NCBI GenBank assembly: GCA_021399445.1
Contig: JAJTUQ010000006.1
Coordinates: forward strand, 744,001 to 808,000
Direction: 5' to 3'
From: Xylogone sp. PMI_703
Taxonomy: Eukaryota > Ascomycota > Leotiomycetes
Length of the DNA stretch: 64,000 bases
This document shows positions 21,978-33,607 of the stretch, one piece after another. The position numbers were made by a program, and so were the translations under genes. The notes below the pieces were generated by a model, which was given only the letters and a program-made list of their open reading frames with translations, had not been told where the DNA came from and ran no database searches. Positions within the stretch are counted from its first letter, which is position 1. Each line of letters begins with the position of its first letter.

Positions 21978-24112
21978 ATGTCGAGTCATTACAAGATGAA
22001 CGAATTCAATGTTCTGATCCTGCTACTAATGGAAACTTTTACCCTAGCCAACATTATCTTCAACCACGTTCCACTAGTTTGTGAGCAAGATAGTCCAAAG
22101 CTTTATCACGGCTGTTTACGCGATCAAATATGTGGCGTAGATGGGAAGTAAGCAGCTATTATCCCCAGCATCCTATTGTCTCACACTTGTTAGGTGTACT
22201 CCTGCTCTATCAGAACTTGCGGGTTTAGGCAACTCTCGCACTGCAGTTATCAATCCTATCTCTAATATACCGGCTGATTCATTCAGCACGCTGGCTACAA
22301 CTACAAATGGTACATGCGGGCCATCCAATGACAGTTCCGTGTGCAGTAGTTAACCTGATGGGAATTGTTGTTCGATGTATGATTTCTGGTTAGTATGAGA
22401 CACTTTTATAGGATATATTTCAAGTTCTGACAGCATCTAGTGGCGATACTACATCCCACTGTGGTGCCGGCTGTCAATCAGGCCCTTGCATGAATACTTC
22501 AGGAGATGATCCTCCTGGTCCAAGTTCAGCACCTGCTTTTGCTAGTCCTGGAACCTTTTCTGTGGCAGGGCACTCAGGTGTTCCTGCTATGCATGCTGCT
22601 CTATTACCAAACGGTCGAGTCATGTTCCTGGACAAACTAGAGAACTACACGCAGCTTCGCACAGCAGATGGTTACTATGCAATGTCCTCAGAATATGACC
22701 CTGCAACTAACACACCTATACCTCTAGCCTGTTCGACAAATGCTTTCTGTACTAGTGGGACATTTCTAGCAAATGGTACAATAATATCTGTTGGAGGAAA
22801 TGCTCCCTTGACGTGGCTTGATCCGAACGTTGGAGATGGATTCAGGGCCATTCGCTACCTTAGCCGGTCATCAACGGCCTCAGGTCTAGACGGCCAGAGC
22901 TGGGTTGAACCAGGAAACAAGCTGGCGAGCCCACGGTGGTATGCCACGGCTCAGACAATGCCAGATGGTAGAGTCTTCGTTGCTTCAGGTAGTTTGAACG
23001 GACTTGATCCTACCAACCCAGCGAATAACAACCCGACCTATGAAATCCTAAGCCCAGAAGGGGTTTCGGAAGGCCAAAACATTCCAATAAATATTCTCAT
23101 CAAAACTCAACCTTATTACATGTATCCATTTGCTCATCTACTCAACGACGGCTCACTCTTTGTCTTCGCTTCGAAATCATCCGAGGTATTCAATCTAGAG
23201 ACAAATACAACCATCAAATCACTGCCAGACCTTCCAGGAGACTACCGGACTTGCCCCAACACAGGTGGCAGTGTTCTTCTCCCGCTATCCAGTGCAAATA
23301 AATGGGCATCCGACATTGTCATATGTGGTGGCGGCGCGTATCAGGATATTACTAGTCCTACGGATCCGTCATGCGGACGAATTGAACCTCTCTCAGAAGA
23401 TGCAGCTTGGGAAATGGATTCTATGCCCGAAGGACGTGCTATGGTAGAAGGCACATTGCTACCAGATGGGAAAGTTATCTGGCTCAATGGAGGCGACAAG
23501 GGAGCAGATGGCTTTGGTCTTATGGCAGACCCAACCCTACAGGCCCTCCTTTACGATCCGGATGCACCACTGGGCAGGCGATGGAGCACGCTTGCAAATT
23601 CAACGATTCCACGGCTCTATCATTCCGTTGCACTGCTCCTGCTAGATGGCACGATCATGGTGGCCGGGTCGAACCCAAATGAGATGCCAGTCCTCGTACC
23701 CAACTCAGCACACCCATACGTCACTGAATTCCGAGTGGAGATTTATACTCCACCGTACCTCAGTGGAGACAACGCGAAGAAGCGTCCGACAAACGTTGCT
23801 CTGCAGGTCCGGACTATTGAAGCAAATGGGATGGTATTCCACGTCTCACTCACGGCTGCAAAGGGCGCACAAAGGGTAAAGGCAGTGCTGCACCACGGTG
23901 GATATGTCACTCATAGCCTGCACATGGGACAGCGGATGCTAGAACTGGATATCTCAAACTGGACGCCCGGCGTAACTCAACAAGAGATTGCAGTAAGTGC
24001 TCCACCAGATAACAATGTGGCACCACCAGGACCATACATCTTCTTTGTGGTAGTGGATGGCATTCCCTCAGTGGGGCAGATCGTCATGGTTGGGTTAAGT
24101 TCAACGAAGTAA
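21978..24112 (+). CDS. AA5 glyoxal oxidase with chitin-binding (CBM18) module; in-frame stop in module
   Basis: Exons inferred: 21978 (or 21996)-22147, 22194-22388 and 22441-24112. The signal peptide is MNEFNVLILLLMETFTLA. A Cys-rich segment follows, then a CBM18 module that starts TCGPSNDSSVC and continues GNCCSMYDFCG...CGAGCQSGPC. A TAA at 22351-22353 sits in frame inside this module. An alternative splice (donor 22346, acceptor after 22433) keeps the frame and removes the stop with part of the module. From 22490 the oxidase is intact. All five copper-radical ligands of galactose/glyoxal oxidase are visible, numbered from that Met: C87 (AFCTSG), Y151 (RWYATAQ), Y377-H378 (RLYHS) and the His of VTHSLHMGQR near 475. 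The family oxidises simple aldehydes to acids and releases H2O2 outside the cell, often feeding peroxidases; CBM18 would tether it to chitin. Whether the full protein is made is uncertain. Confidence 0.85.
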
Positions 24113-25175
24113 GGCAAGAGAAAAGAAAGAAGGGAGAAATGAGAAGTGAGAGAGGTGCTGTTAGGTGGTTTTGTGCCCAAGGATTGATCGAGGGCTTTAA
24201 AGGACCTCAATCTACGGCCATAGGAGGACTGGATCACATGTAAACATCAAACAAAAAGTGTCTGCAAGCGTGACTTGTAACCTTTGTGAGTCAATTGAAT
24301 CACTGAACCCAATCTCATCGCCACAACCAAGCCCCGGAGAAGTTGTCCACGGCATTTGCAGTCATAAACTTCATGCTTAATATCAAGCGTTATCACACGT
24401 AGGCCCATTGCCATCGAGTTGTTCACCGCCGGGCGAGTCCTAACTGACTAATCCACCCAAGGCTGGGCCTTTCCCCCGCGCCACAGTGGCCCCCTGGGGC
24501 TTGGGAACCTTAAGCGTGAGGCACAGCCTGGACCTGCCATTTCCACCCAACACATCGGATTTTCTTCCATCGACGGTTCCAGATCTCCGCTCCAGATTCC
24601 CATCCATCATCACCCTTTCCAACATTGTTCCAACATCTACCATCCGATCAATTGGCTGATTGACTATTGATCCAACACCATGGCCTCGGCGCGTGAGAAA
24701 ATAGCAACTGGTCACGCTTGAGGCCGCAGCGACGAGACGTGTCAGACCGCACAAGAACGGTCGCTTCGCAAGCTCCCTGAGGACAGTTGGGTAGCGGCAG
24801 GGGCTACTTATGCGCTGGATGCACGCTGGATGCAAGCTGCAGGCCCAGCTGCTGCTATGAACCCTTAGGGCGTGCCGCCCTCGTCGCCCTGTTGGTCCCC
24901 CGCCCATACAAATCCCCTGCTTCAGCTGCTAACCAGCCCCTCTACTTTTTAAGGCCCAGGAGGGAGCTCTCCATTCTCAGCCGCAGAGTCGTTGGAAAAC
25001 TCTTACCCGTGATCCTCGGATCTGATCTGTCGTTCTCTCTGTTTCACAGTCGGACTGTTCTTCTTACTCTCTTCTCTTTTAATTCTTTCCTCTCTAAACA
25101 GCACCGAGCACGTAGCTTCCAAGTGGAGCTGTGCAATTACACTACTGTACCAGCAGCTCCCATCAATCGCTCCCG
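24113..25175. other. Intergenic region and annexin 5' leader
   Basis: No gene supported. A 155-codon minus-strand frame (24440-24907) and a 130-codon plus-strand frame overlap and look fortuitous. The last 200 bp before the annexin start are pyrimidine-rich (TCGTTCTCTCTG, CTTACTCTCTTC), typical of a fungal promoter/leader. Confidence 0.45.
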
Positions 25176-27713
25176 ATGACGTCTCTTGATCCCCGCGATT
25201 CACGGGTCCGGGGCCGTTCCAGGTCTCCGGGCCGTCGCGATGAGCCAGAGCGCGATCGTTCTCGCACTCGAACGGAAGAGCACACTGAGGAGCGACGCAC
25301 TGTGCAAGCTCCACCGCCGCCCAGCATCCGTCTTCACGACTACGACAATGACTCCTACACCTCGTCGGACACGGACGACTCACGCGACCGCCGCCGTTCT
25401 CGAGGATACAAGTACGAGGAAGAGAAGACCTCTACCAAGATCGTCACTGCCGAGCCTCGCGATAAGGATCGGTATCGGGACAGCGATCGCGATCGCGAAC
25501 CACGATACTCTTCCAAGTATCGGCCCGACTCACCTCCCAAATCTCATGTGCCTGGCGCATTTGATGAGGAAGAGGATGTGAAGATCAAATACTCCAGTCG
25601 CAAGGGCGAGGATGATAGAAATGGCCGGTACTATGACAGAAAGGAAGAAGACATCAAGCTCCGGTATTCTGATGACAGAGGGAAAGACTACCACGTAGAA
25701 GCAGGATACAGCAAGCGAGTTGATAGGGACGATAGAAGTCCCGGGAGACACAGCCCGCCTGAGTACAGTGCAAGATACTCTGAGACTGAGATACGTAAAT
25801 ATTCTGAAAAGGTTGATCCTCGAGACCGTGAAAGGGATGAGAAGGAAAGAGAACGAGAGAGGAAGAGAGCAGAGTATGAGAGGCAGCTTGACCTTGAGCT
25901 AGAGGAAGCCAGAAAGGACAAGGAAGAGAGGGACAAAAGAGATCAAGAACGCAAAAGGGAACGAAGCGCCTCTTTCAATCTCTCAACTGCTCATACGGCT
26001 ATTGCTGCTGGCATCAACATTTCCCATGATGATAAATCGAAATATGGCCGACCTCCGCCCGATGCACCAGACCATCCTCCTCATGGATCATCATACGCAG
26101 ATGTTAAGCAATGGGAATACGGGCAACCAGATGAGAAGATTAAATACACCAAGGAGACATATACAAGCTCCTCGGGCCCTTATCCCTATCCACATCCCCC
26201 GGGTCATAGACGCGAGGACTCTCGCTCCGGGAGTGTATCGTCATACGACTCTCCACGCAATTCAAAGTCCCAGATTGTCACGGTTGAACCAGGCGCTCGT
26301 CGCCGGGACTCTCCTCCAACAGGAGGCGGCCTGAGACCACATTCCCATTCTCTTTCTGTATCAACAGGCCATCATGGTGGCGCCCAATTGAGCATTGCGA
26401 GTGCTCCGGGCTCTCCTCTATTGGAGGCATATCGCGGAACATACCAATCTATCTCGCCAATGCCATCTCCTCTTCTGATTGCCAATAATGCTCATTCAGA
26501 TCTCAATATTATTGAGGCCATTTCGCCTCTGGACGAAGATGAACGTTCGGATCGCAGATCTCGCCGCACAGCACGTTTCCATGATCCAGCTGACGAGGCT
26601 GCTTCCCTAGCTAAGGCCCTTCGAGGTGACAGGCACGGCCCTGATACTCAGCCACTTCTCGATATATTGCCAGGCTTAACTCATGACCAAGTCATGGATT
26701 TACGAATCGAATACAAGAAGATCGTCAAGACTGGAAGTGAAATGAAGGGTGTAAACATTGCCAAGCATATCAAGATGCGACTGAAGGAAGAAGATCCAAG
26801 TATGATGAAGGCCTGCTATGCCTGTGCTCTGGGACAGTGGGAAAGCGAAGCCTACTGGGCAAATTTCTGGTACCAGGGGGAGAAGTCTCGTCGAGAGCTC
26901 CTCATCGAATCTCTCATGGGTCGGTCAAACCGCGAAATCAGGGCGATCAAAGATGGCTTCAGTGATAAGAAGTACAGCTACAGTCTAACTAAGTGCATGA
27001 GGACCGAGCTCAAGGAAGACAAGTTCAAGAAAGCAGTCATGCTCGTATTAGACGAGAGGAGGATGGATGAACCAAGACCAGGGCAATCACTAGATAGAGA
27101 TCTTATTGAGGACGATGTCAGAGATCTCCATAAGGCCGTCCGTAGCGAGAAAGGTGGAGAAACAGCCATGATTAATATCATTGTTGTCAGGAGCGACGCC
27201 CACTTGAGGGAGGTCTTAAGACTCTATGAGAGCACGTATAGAGCGAATTTTGCGCGAGAAATGCTAAAGAAGAGCGGGAACCTGGTTGTAAGTTATCCTC
27301 CATTTTCTCTTCTCAACAAGACCACCTTCCTCCATACCCAGAACATATGCTAAATCTCCTTCTAGGGCGAACTCTTAGCCCACATCCTAAACGGTGTCAT
27401 CAACAAGCCCGTCCGTGACGCCCTTCTTGTGCACCATGCCCTCACTCTCTCCAAATCTGACTCCATCCGTACCGAACTCCTTATCTCCCGTCTCGTCCGC
27501 TACCACTGGGACCGCCCTCACATGGAGGCCGTGAAGCGAGCGTACCGTGACCGATACGGTATCGAGATGCAGCAAGCCGTCGCGGAGGGGACGAGAGGTG
27601 ACTGGGGCCATTTCTGTGAGATGTTGTGTGTAAAGCGAATGAGCGACGACGTGCGACGAGTGGAGAGAATCGAGAAGGTGGAGGAGTATCGACTCTCATC
27701 ATCACGGCGTTGA
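25176..27713 (+). CDS. Fungal annexin with long disordered N-terminus (ANXC4-like)
   Basis: Two exons, 25176-27287 and 27366-27713, joined in phase 0 across a GTAAGT...CTTCTAG intron, give 819 aa. The Met at 25176 starts MTSLDPRDSRVRG; an in-frame Met at 25131 lies in the apparent leader. Residues 1 to about 470 are low-complexity, rich in Arg, Asp, Glu and Ser, with a coiled-coil-like charged run. From about 480 onward are degenerate annexin repeats: DILPGLTHDQVMDLRIEYKK, KACYACALGQWESEAYWANF, then LLIESLMGRSNREIRAIKDG (repeat core with type-II Ca2+ loop-like context), a third repeat, and in exon 2 ELLAHILNGVINKPVRDALL onwards. Annexins bind acidic membranes with Ca2+; filamentous fungi have a lineage with such a long N-terminal extension. 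The specific role is not known from sequence. Confidence 0.88.
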
Positions 27714-28356
27714 TTGAGAAGTACATTATACCAAATTCAAGGATTAAAACTGCATACCCCCTTTGATATCACTATTCTCGGCTTTTATGGAGGTCTTATG
27801 TGCGGTTTATTGATGAGATTTGCATTGTTTTTTGACTGGTATGATCACAATGGATGCGATAGGCTATTGTCTTCTGGATAAATGAACAAATGGGATGGAT
27901 GAATGAATGAATTAGCTTTACGTTTATGAACTTTTTGGAGACGAGAGACGTTGAGATATCATGTGAAAGGTTATGTAAATATACATATAGGTGCTAATGA
28001 TAATTGGCTCTTGTCTCGATATATGAATTATAAGTGATTGTATAACACCTTCTGATAATATTCTTCATTCTCTGGATTAAGTTTGATCCTGCTCTGCTTT
28101 TTCGATATCTAGCTCTTAAGTATGTTTTTAAAACGAGAATCATGACATCTTTCCTCAGACCATTAAGACGCATGTATATACCACCAACCCCAATACAACG
28201 AATGAAATAACACATCTCAAGACATTTCACACATATATTCATTACTCCCCTCCCAACCATCCATCGTACCCCCTAAGAAACATACGGATGAAGGAAATGG
28301 GAAACAAACACTACAATATCTATATAAAAAAAGGCTCTTTTCAACTTCTTATCTAT
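27714..28356. other. Convergent 3' intergenic region
   Basis: AT-rich 3' flanks of annexin (+) and Gpi2 (-). Short repeated GGATGAATG-type steps occur at about 27890-27910. An 88-codon minus-strand frame (27994-28260) has no recognisable content. Confidence 0.4.
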
Positions 28357-30042
28357 CTAGGCATAATCCCACTGCCTCCTAATCACCGGCCTCGCCGGGT
28401 CCCACGGCCCGTGAATCTCATTCTTATACTTCTGCAACCCAATCAACCACCAACTACAGCCCCCCATCGCCAACGCAGCCACCAGCGCTCCCAGAAACGC
28501 TCCCAGCAATCCGCTCTTCCACGGGACCTCGCATTCTCCTACGCTACTACCACCACCGCTGCTGCTGCAATTCCCGCCTCCATGACCAAGCGTCAGTCCA
28601 ACACCGCCACCAGCGCCCAAGACAAGGAGGAACGTCAGGATAACATGGCCGCGCCAGCTCCGCTGCCGAGCGTACTTCCTGAACACGGGAAACAAGCCGA
28701 AGACCTCGATGCTGAACAGCATGAGGCTGAAGACCTGCCCCGTGCTAGGTAACCGGGAGGCAAGCACCGTGCTGGCCATGAGCGCGGCGTTCGTGCTGAG
28801 CGAGGCAGGCATGTTCTTTGGCGCGGAGCTGTAGTCGAAGAAGAAGATGTTGATGGTGAAGAGCAGGAAGGACATGGCCCAGATGCTGTCGGAGGAGGTG
28901 GAGCGGGTGAGGGATTTGAGGATCGGAGAGAGGCCTAGGAGGGTGGAGTAGATGAGGAGGGCGGACTTCGCGGTGTTGAGACGGTGGGTGTTGCGGTGGC
29001 TTATGAGAGGGCTGGTGTTCATGGGAGGGAAGGAGCTGGTTCGGGGTGTTTGGGGAGGGTTGGATGTCGTGGAGTGGATGGAGGAGGCGGATGTTGAGTG
29101 GGAGTGGCGGGGCGTGAGGCCTGCTGGTGGAGAGCGGTGGTCGCTGTTGGTGACCATGCTGGTGCTACTGTTATTGAGGTTTGAAGATATCGCCAGATTG
29201 GATGTCGAGCTCGCAGCGGAGACAGTCACATTTTCATTCGAAGATGCGCTTATTGGTGGCGTATGTGTATGCTCTGCTTTGACGGTGGTATTTCCATTTC
29301 CATTTCCACCGCTTTCCTGTCCTAGCCACCAATCCCACAGGACGAAGCCCAGAATAGTCAGGATGCTGCCCCAGCCTACGACCGACACGGGGGATATGCG
29401 CTCCTGGAATATGCCTACGAAGCACACGACGAATATGATGACGGAGCAGACGTGTTGGACAATGACAGTGGAATCCGCGACCAGGGGCCAGAAATCGTAA
29501 GGCTGCAATCGAGGGTTCCGCTGGAGCTGTTCTAGAAAGGTTTCTTGATCGGTATAATTATCAGGATCTATCGGCAAAAAGAGCCAAGCACTCAAACATT
29601 AGTCTCTGAATCAGGAACTTTGCATTTTACCATCTACCCCAAACCTCCACATCAATTGAAGAAAGAAGACAAAGGAAAAAGACTCACAAGACTGCTTCAC
29701 CCACAACAACTTCCTCCACTTACTCTTCCTCCTTCGACTCTGACTCCGACTCCCATGCTTCCTTTGTCTCCCCCTACTCCCACCAGTACTCATGCCCCTC
29801 TTCTCTCCTTCTCCATTCCCCATCATCCGCAACCCAGCATTGAACTGCTTATTCCGCGGCGGCGACGAGCCATGGTAGATAGCATCCTCTGGCGCCAGGA
29901 GGGACCGCGCCGTCGCGAAGTTTCGGTGGACATTGATGGGTAAAGTGCTGGATCTTACGATTGGCGGCGGTGGAGGCGATGAGAGGAGCGAAGTTGTTGT
30001 GGTTGAGGTTGAGGAGGGCGCGGCGGCGTGTGTAGGCGCCAT
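28357..30042 (-). CDS. GPI2: Gpi2/PIG-C subunit of GPI-GlcNAc transferase
   Basis: Two minus-strand exons, 29688-30042 and 28357-29567, joined across a GTGAGT...GATAG intron, give 521 aa. The N-terminal ~100 aa are Ser/Thr/Pro and then basic; KWRKLLWVKQSYPDNYTD crosses the splice junction and is the family entry motif. EQLQRNPRLQPYDFWPLVAD follows, then a series of hydrophobic helices (VQHVCSVIIFVVCFVGIF, VVGWGSILTILGFVLW, SIWAMSFLLFTINIFFFDYS, VILTFLLVLG, LLGAFLGALVAALAMGGCSW). A Ser/Thr-rich loop of about 120 aa separates the second and third helices, as in filamentous fungi. The protein is an ER-membrane subunit of the complex that transfers GlcNAc to phosphatidylinositol, the first step of GPI-anchor synthesis. 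The C-terminus RPVIRRQWDYA is near a normal end. Confidence 0.92.
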
Positions 30043-30996
30043 TGTGTGCTGAGGAGCGGCGGCGTCATAAGAGGTGGTGGTATGGAGGGGTTGGCATTAT
30101 TTATCTTGGCCTAGATGGATTAGATCAGGGGAGATGAGGCTGGTGTGGTTTGTGCAACATGTTTCGTTTCTCAGCCTCTGTGGCTGGTGAGGGGTGCACT
30201 GCCACAGGAGTGGAAGTGTGGCTAGTAACTCTACTCTCCTGAAATGACATTGGACATTTGAAAATTCACAGAGGAAAAAGTACCGGAGTGCCCTCTCTTC
30301 ACTCCTCGCGTTCTTCCTCCTTTTCCAACACGCCAGAGTCAGCGCTTTCGTGTCAGTCACGATCACGGTATCACAACTGGACGCTGCACGGCATATTTTG
30401 ATCGAAATGTTGCTAAAAGAAGGGTTTGGGACCGGGTTAATAGCCTCAGAAGCCTCATATAGCGTACGCACTGTCTAGAGACTCTATCTAAAGTAGAAGT
30501 TCGAAATGCCCACCCCAAGAGCAAGCCGCCTCAGTTGTCGTAGTTGCCCATGCCAAAAGCTCTCTGTGATATACTGATCGAACAGCCTTATCTGTATCGA
30601 TACAAGATGGCAGATTTCCTCTATCGTGGGCATAATTTAAAGCATTATCGTTGTCTAGCCAGTCAAAGTCGATGCTTTCCATGATAGCATAGATTCCAAG
30701 TCAACAAACACATAGGTAACGTAGCCAAAATCACAAAATAATATTTCCGAAAATCTTACAGTAACCGGAATGACAATGAGAACAAGATAAAAGCACAATT
30801 GATGTGCCAGTAACGTGGCCCACGCATCAAGTCCAAGTTCGCGTACCGAGTGCAGTGAAGCCTCGTGAGGCTGAGTACGGATGATATGTCTGCAAAGCTA
30901 TATGGCAATTTTCTTTCATTCTCTGCTTTCTCTCATTCCACTCTGTCTTAACTTGCCTTCTAGTGTGCCAATAACGGAGCTGTGCTTGAATTGACG
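30043..30996. other. Intergenic region between divergent Gpi2 and NLR genes
   Basis: Should hold both promoters. Only short minus-strand frames are present (30097-30471, 30488-30682), with no family resemblance. Nothing else recognised. Confidence 0.4.
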
Positions 30997-33607
30997 ATGA
31001 GTTTTGGCTTCAGTGTAGGTGACTTCATCGCGGTAATCGAGCTTGCCAATAAGATCCGGAAGGACTTCATCGACGCGCCAAGCGAATTCAAGGCCATCTC
31101 TGATGAGTACGCCTTCCTAACCACCCTTTTGAGCAATGCTAACTCCACGGAACAGGGTCAGAAGTCTCTCAATTGTCCTTTTAGATGTTGAAGTTGTCCT
31201 CTCCAATCGCGAACTCTACAAGAGACAAGAGGCAGAACTAAATGAGATCGCACACGGCTGTAAGAATATTCTGAGCGAGCTGGAACACATACTAGACAAA
31301 TACGGTGAACTCAAGTCTAGCCATGGGAGTGTTAGTAAAAGGATGAAAAGAGTGTGGAAGAGACTCAGATGGGAGCCGGAAGACATCAAGCAGCTTCACA
31401 GCCGCATTAGTATGAACATCGGTTTGCTCAATGCGTTCACGAGCCGACTCACTCAGGGCGAAGTGATTACATTGGTACAAAACCAAGAAGATCAAAGCCG
31501 TCAGACCATCCTTGACTGGATTACCCCGATCGACTATGCTCCGCAGCAGAGCGATTTCATAAGTCGGCGACAAGCTGGGACTGGTCAATGGCTACTTGAC
31601 TCAGCAGAGTTCATTGCTTGGCTACAAACAGGCAAGCAAATTTTGTTTTGTCCAGGCATCCCTGGAGCTGGAAAGACAATCCTCACGTCAATTGTGGTGG
31701 AAGAGCTTATTACACAGTTTGAAACTAGTAATAATGTTGGCATCGCATACCTATATTGCAATTACCGACGACAGCATGAGCAAAAGCTTCAGGATCTATT
31801 TGCTAGTATATTAAAACAATTTGTTCAGGAGCAGCCCTTTATACCGGACAATATAAAAACACTTTATGACCGACACAAAGATAAACGGACACGGCCTACA
31901 CTTGACGAAATCCTAGGAGTTCTCCAATCTGTAGTGGCAGTATATTCGAGAGTCTTTATTATCATTGATGCATTTGATGAATGCCAAATTTCCGATGGCT
32001 GTCAACAAAGATTCCTGTTAGGCCTCTTTAATCTCCATGTAAGGTGCGGGGCAAATCTCTTTATAACTTCACGGCCTCACTTAAGTATTAAAAAGGAGTT
32101 TAAGGAGAATCTGATACTGGAGATCCGTGCTAGTGAAGAAGATGTGCGAAGCTACCTACAAGGCTCTATGTTCCGGCTTCCAGGGTTTGTAGGACAGAGC
32201 CTTGAATTACAAGAGGAAATTAAGACAAGTATCGTAAAGGCTATAAATGGGATGTATGTGGTTTATTTGAGTATAAGTCGAATTATACTAAGTCTGCTAG
32301 GTTTCTACTTGCACAGCTTTATGTCGAATCTTTAATCGGGAAGAGATCGCCAAAGGCTATGCGAACTTCTCTACAGAGTTTAACTACAGGATCTGGAGCA
32401 TACGACCACGCATATGAGGATGCTATGGAACGGATTAATGGCCAGGTTAAAGACCAAGAAGAACTTGCTAAGCAGGTTCTAGCATGGATCACTAGTGCAA
32501 AGAGGCCACTCACCACAACAGAAGTTCAGCACGCGCTCGGAGTTGAAGCTGGCGAATCTACGCTCGATAGAGAGAACTTTTCGCAGATTGAGGATATAGT
32601 TTCTGTATGTGCTGGATTAGTCACGATTGATGAAGAAAGTAGTATTATCCGGTTAATCCACTATACAGCACAAGAATACTTTGACCGAACCCGAGATATT
32701 TGGTTTCCAAAAGCAGAGACTGATATTGCGGCGATCTGTATCACATACCTCTCATTTAAAGAATTCGAAAGTGGAACTTGCCAAAACGATGATGAGTTTG
32801 AACAACGCCTTCAATTAATATAAGCTATACAATTACGCCTCATGTTATTGGGGATATCATGCTCAAGCGGCTTCTAAGTTAATCTCCGGAGTCAATAGCT
32901 TTCTTGAGAGAAAGGCTCAAGTCGAGGCATCGATCCAAGCACTACGAGCCGTAAGGCGATACTCATTAGATTTCGAATATAGCCAAAGATTCCTAAAGGA
33001 AATGACAAGTTTACACTTAGCAGCATACTTTGGAATTGAGGATATCATTCAGCTACTACTCGAGAAGGGGGCCAATGTGGACTTAGAGGCGAGCGATGGA
33101 TGTACGCCGTTACATTGGGCTTCTCAAAGCGGACATATTAAGGTCGTCCAGCTGTTACTTAAAAAGGGGGCTAACGTAAAGGCGGCTGATGGATACGGAT
33201 GGACGCCATTACACCAAGCCTCTCAGCGCGGGCACGTCAAGGTTATACAGTTATTACTTGAGAATGGGGCTAACGTGAACTCGGCTATTAGAGGCGGATG
33301 GACGCCGTTATACTTAGCCTCTCAGAGTGGGCACATTGAGGTCGTGCAACTATTACTAGAGAAAGGGGCTTATGTGAACTTAGAGTCTAATGATGGATGG
33401 ATGCCACTACACTGGGCCTCTCAGAATGGGCACGTCAAGGTCGTGCAGTTACTACTCCAGAAGGGAGTCATGATGAGCCCGGTTGATAGAAGTAGATGGA
33501 CGCCGTTACACTTAGCCTCTCAGAACGGGCATGTTGAAGTTGTGCGGTTACTACTTGAGAATAGGGCTGATATAGGGGCTGCTCACAGGCATGTTAATGT
33601 TAAGTAA
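30997..33607 (+). pseudogene. NACHT-ankyrin NLR (STAND protein), frameshifted
   Basis: Introns at 31107-31155 (branch GCTAAC) and 32254-32300 restore the family reading. The N-terminus MSFGFSVGDFIAVIELANKI plus about 120 helical residues resembles the fungal N-terminal domain of STAND proteins. NACHT follows: Walker A GIPGAGKT at about 204, Walker B FIIIDAFDEC at about 305, and FITSRP. Exon 3 (from 32301) carries the winged-helix-like region FLLAQLYVESLIGKRSP...VLAWITSAKRPLTTTEVQHAL and IRLIHYTAQEYF. At about 32816-32823 the frame stops (QLI-stop), but one base over it continues YKLYNYASCYWGYHA..., as expected for the family, so one extra base is inferred. The second frame then runs through six 33-aa ankyrin repeats to 33607. 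NLRs of this type act in fungal non-self recognition and regulated cell death. It may be a pseudogene, a sequencing error, or a two-frame locus. Confidence 0.8.

Noticed and set aside
25131..25175. Upstream Met extension of the annexin
   Set aside because: Fifteen residues without family resemblance, directly after a pyrimidine-rich leader; the Met at 25176 fits better.
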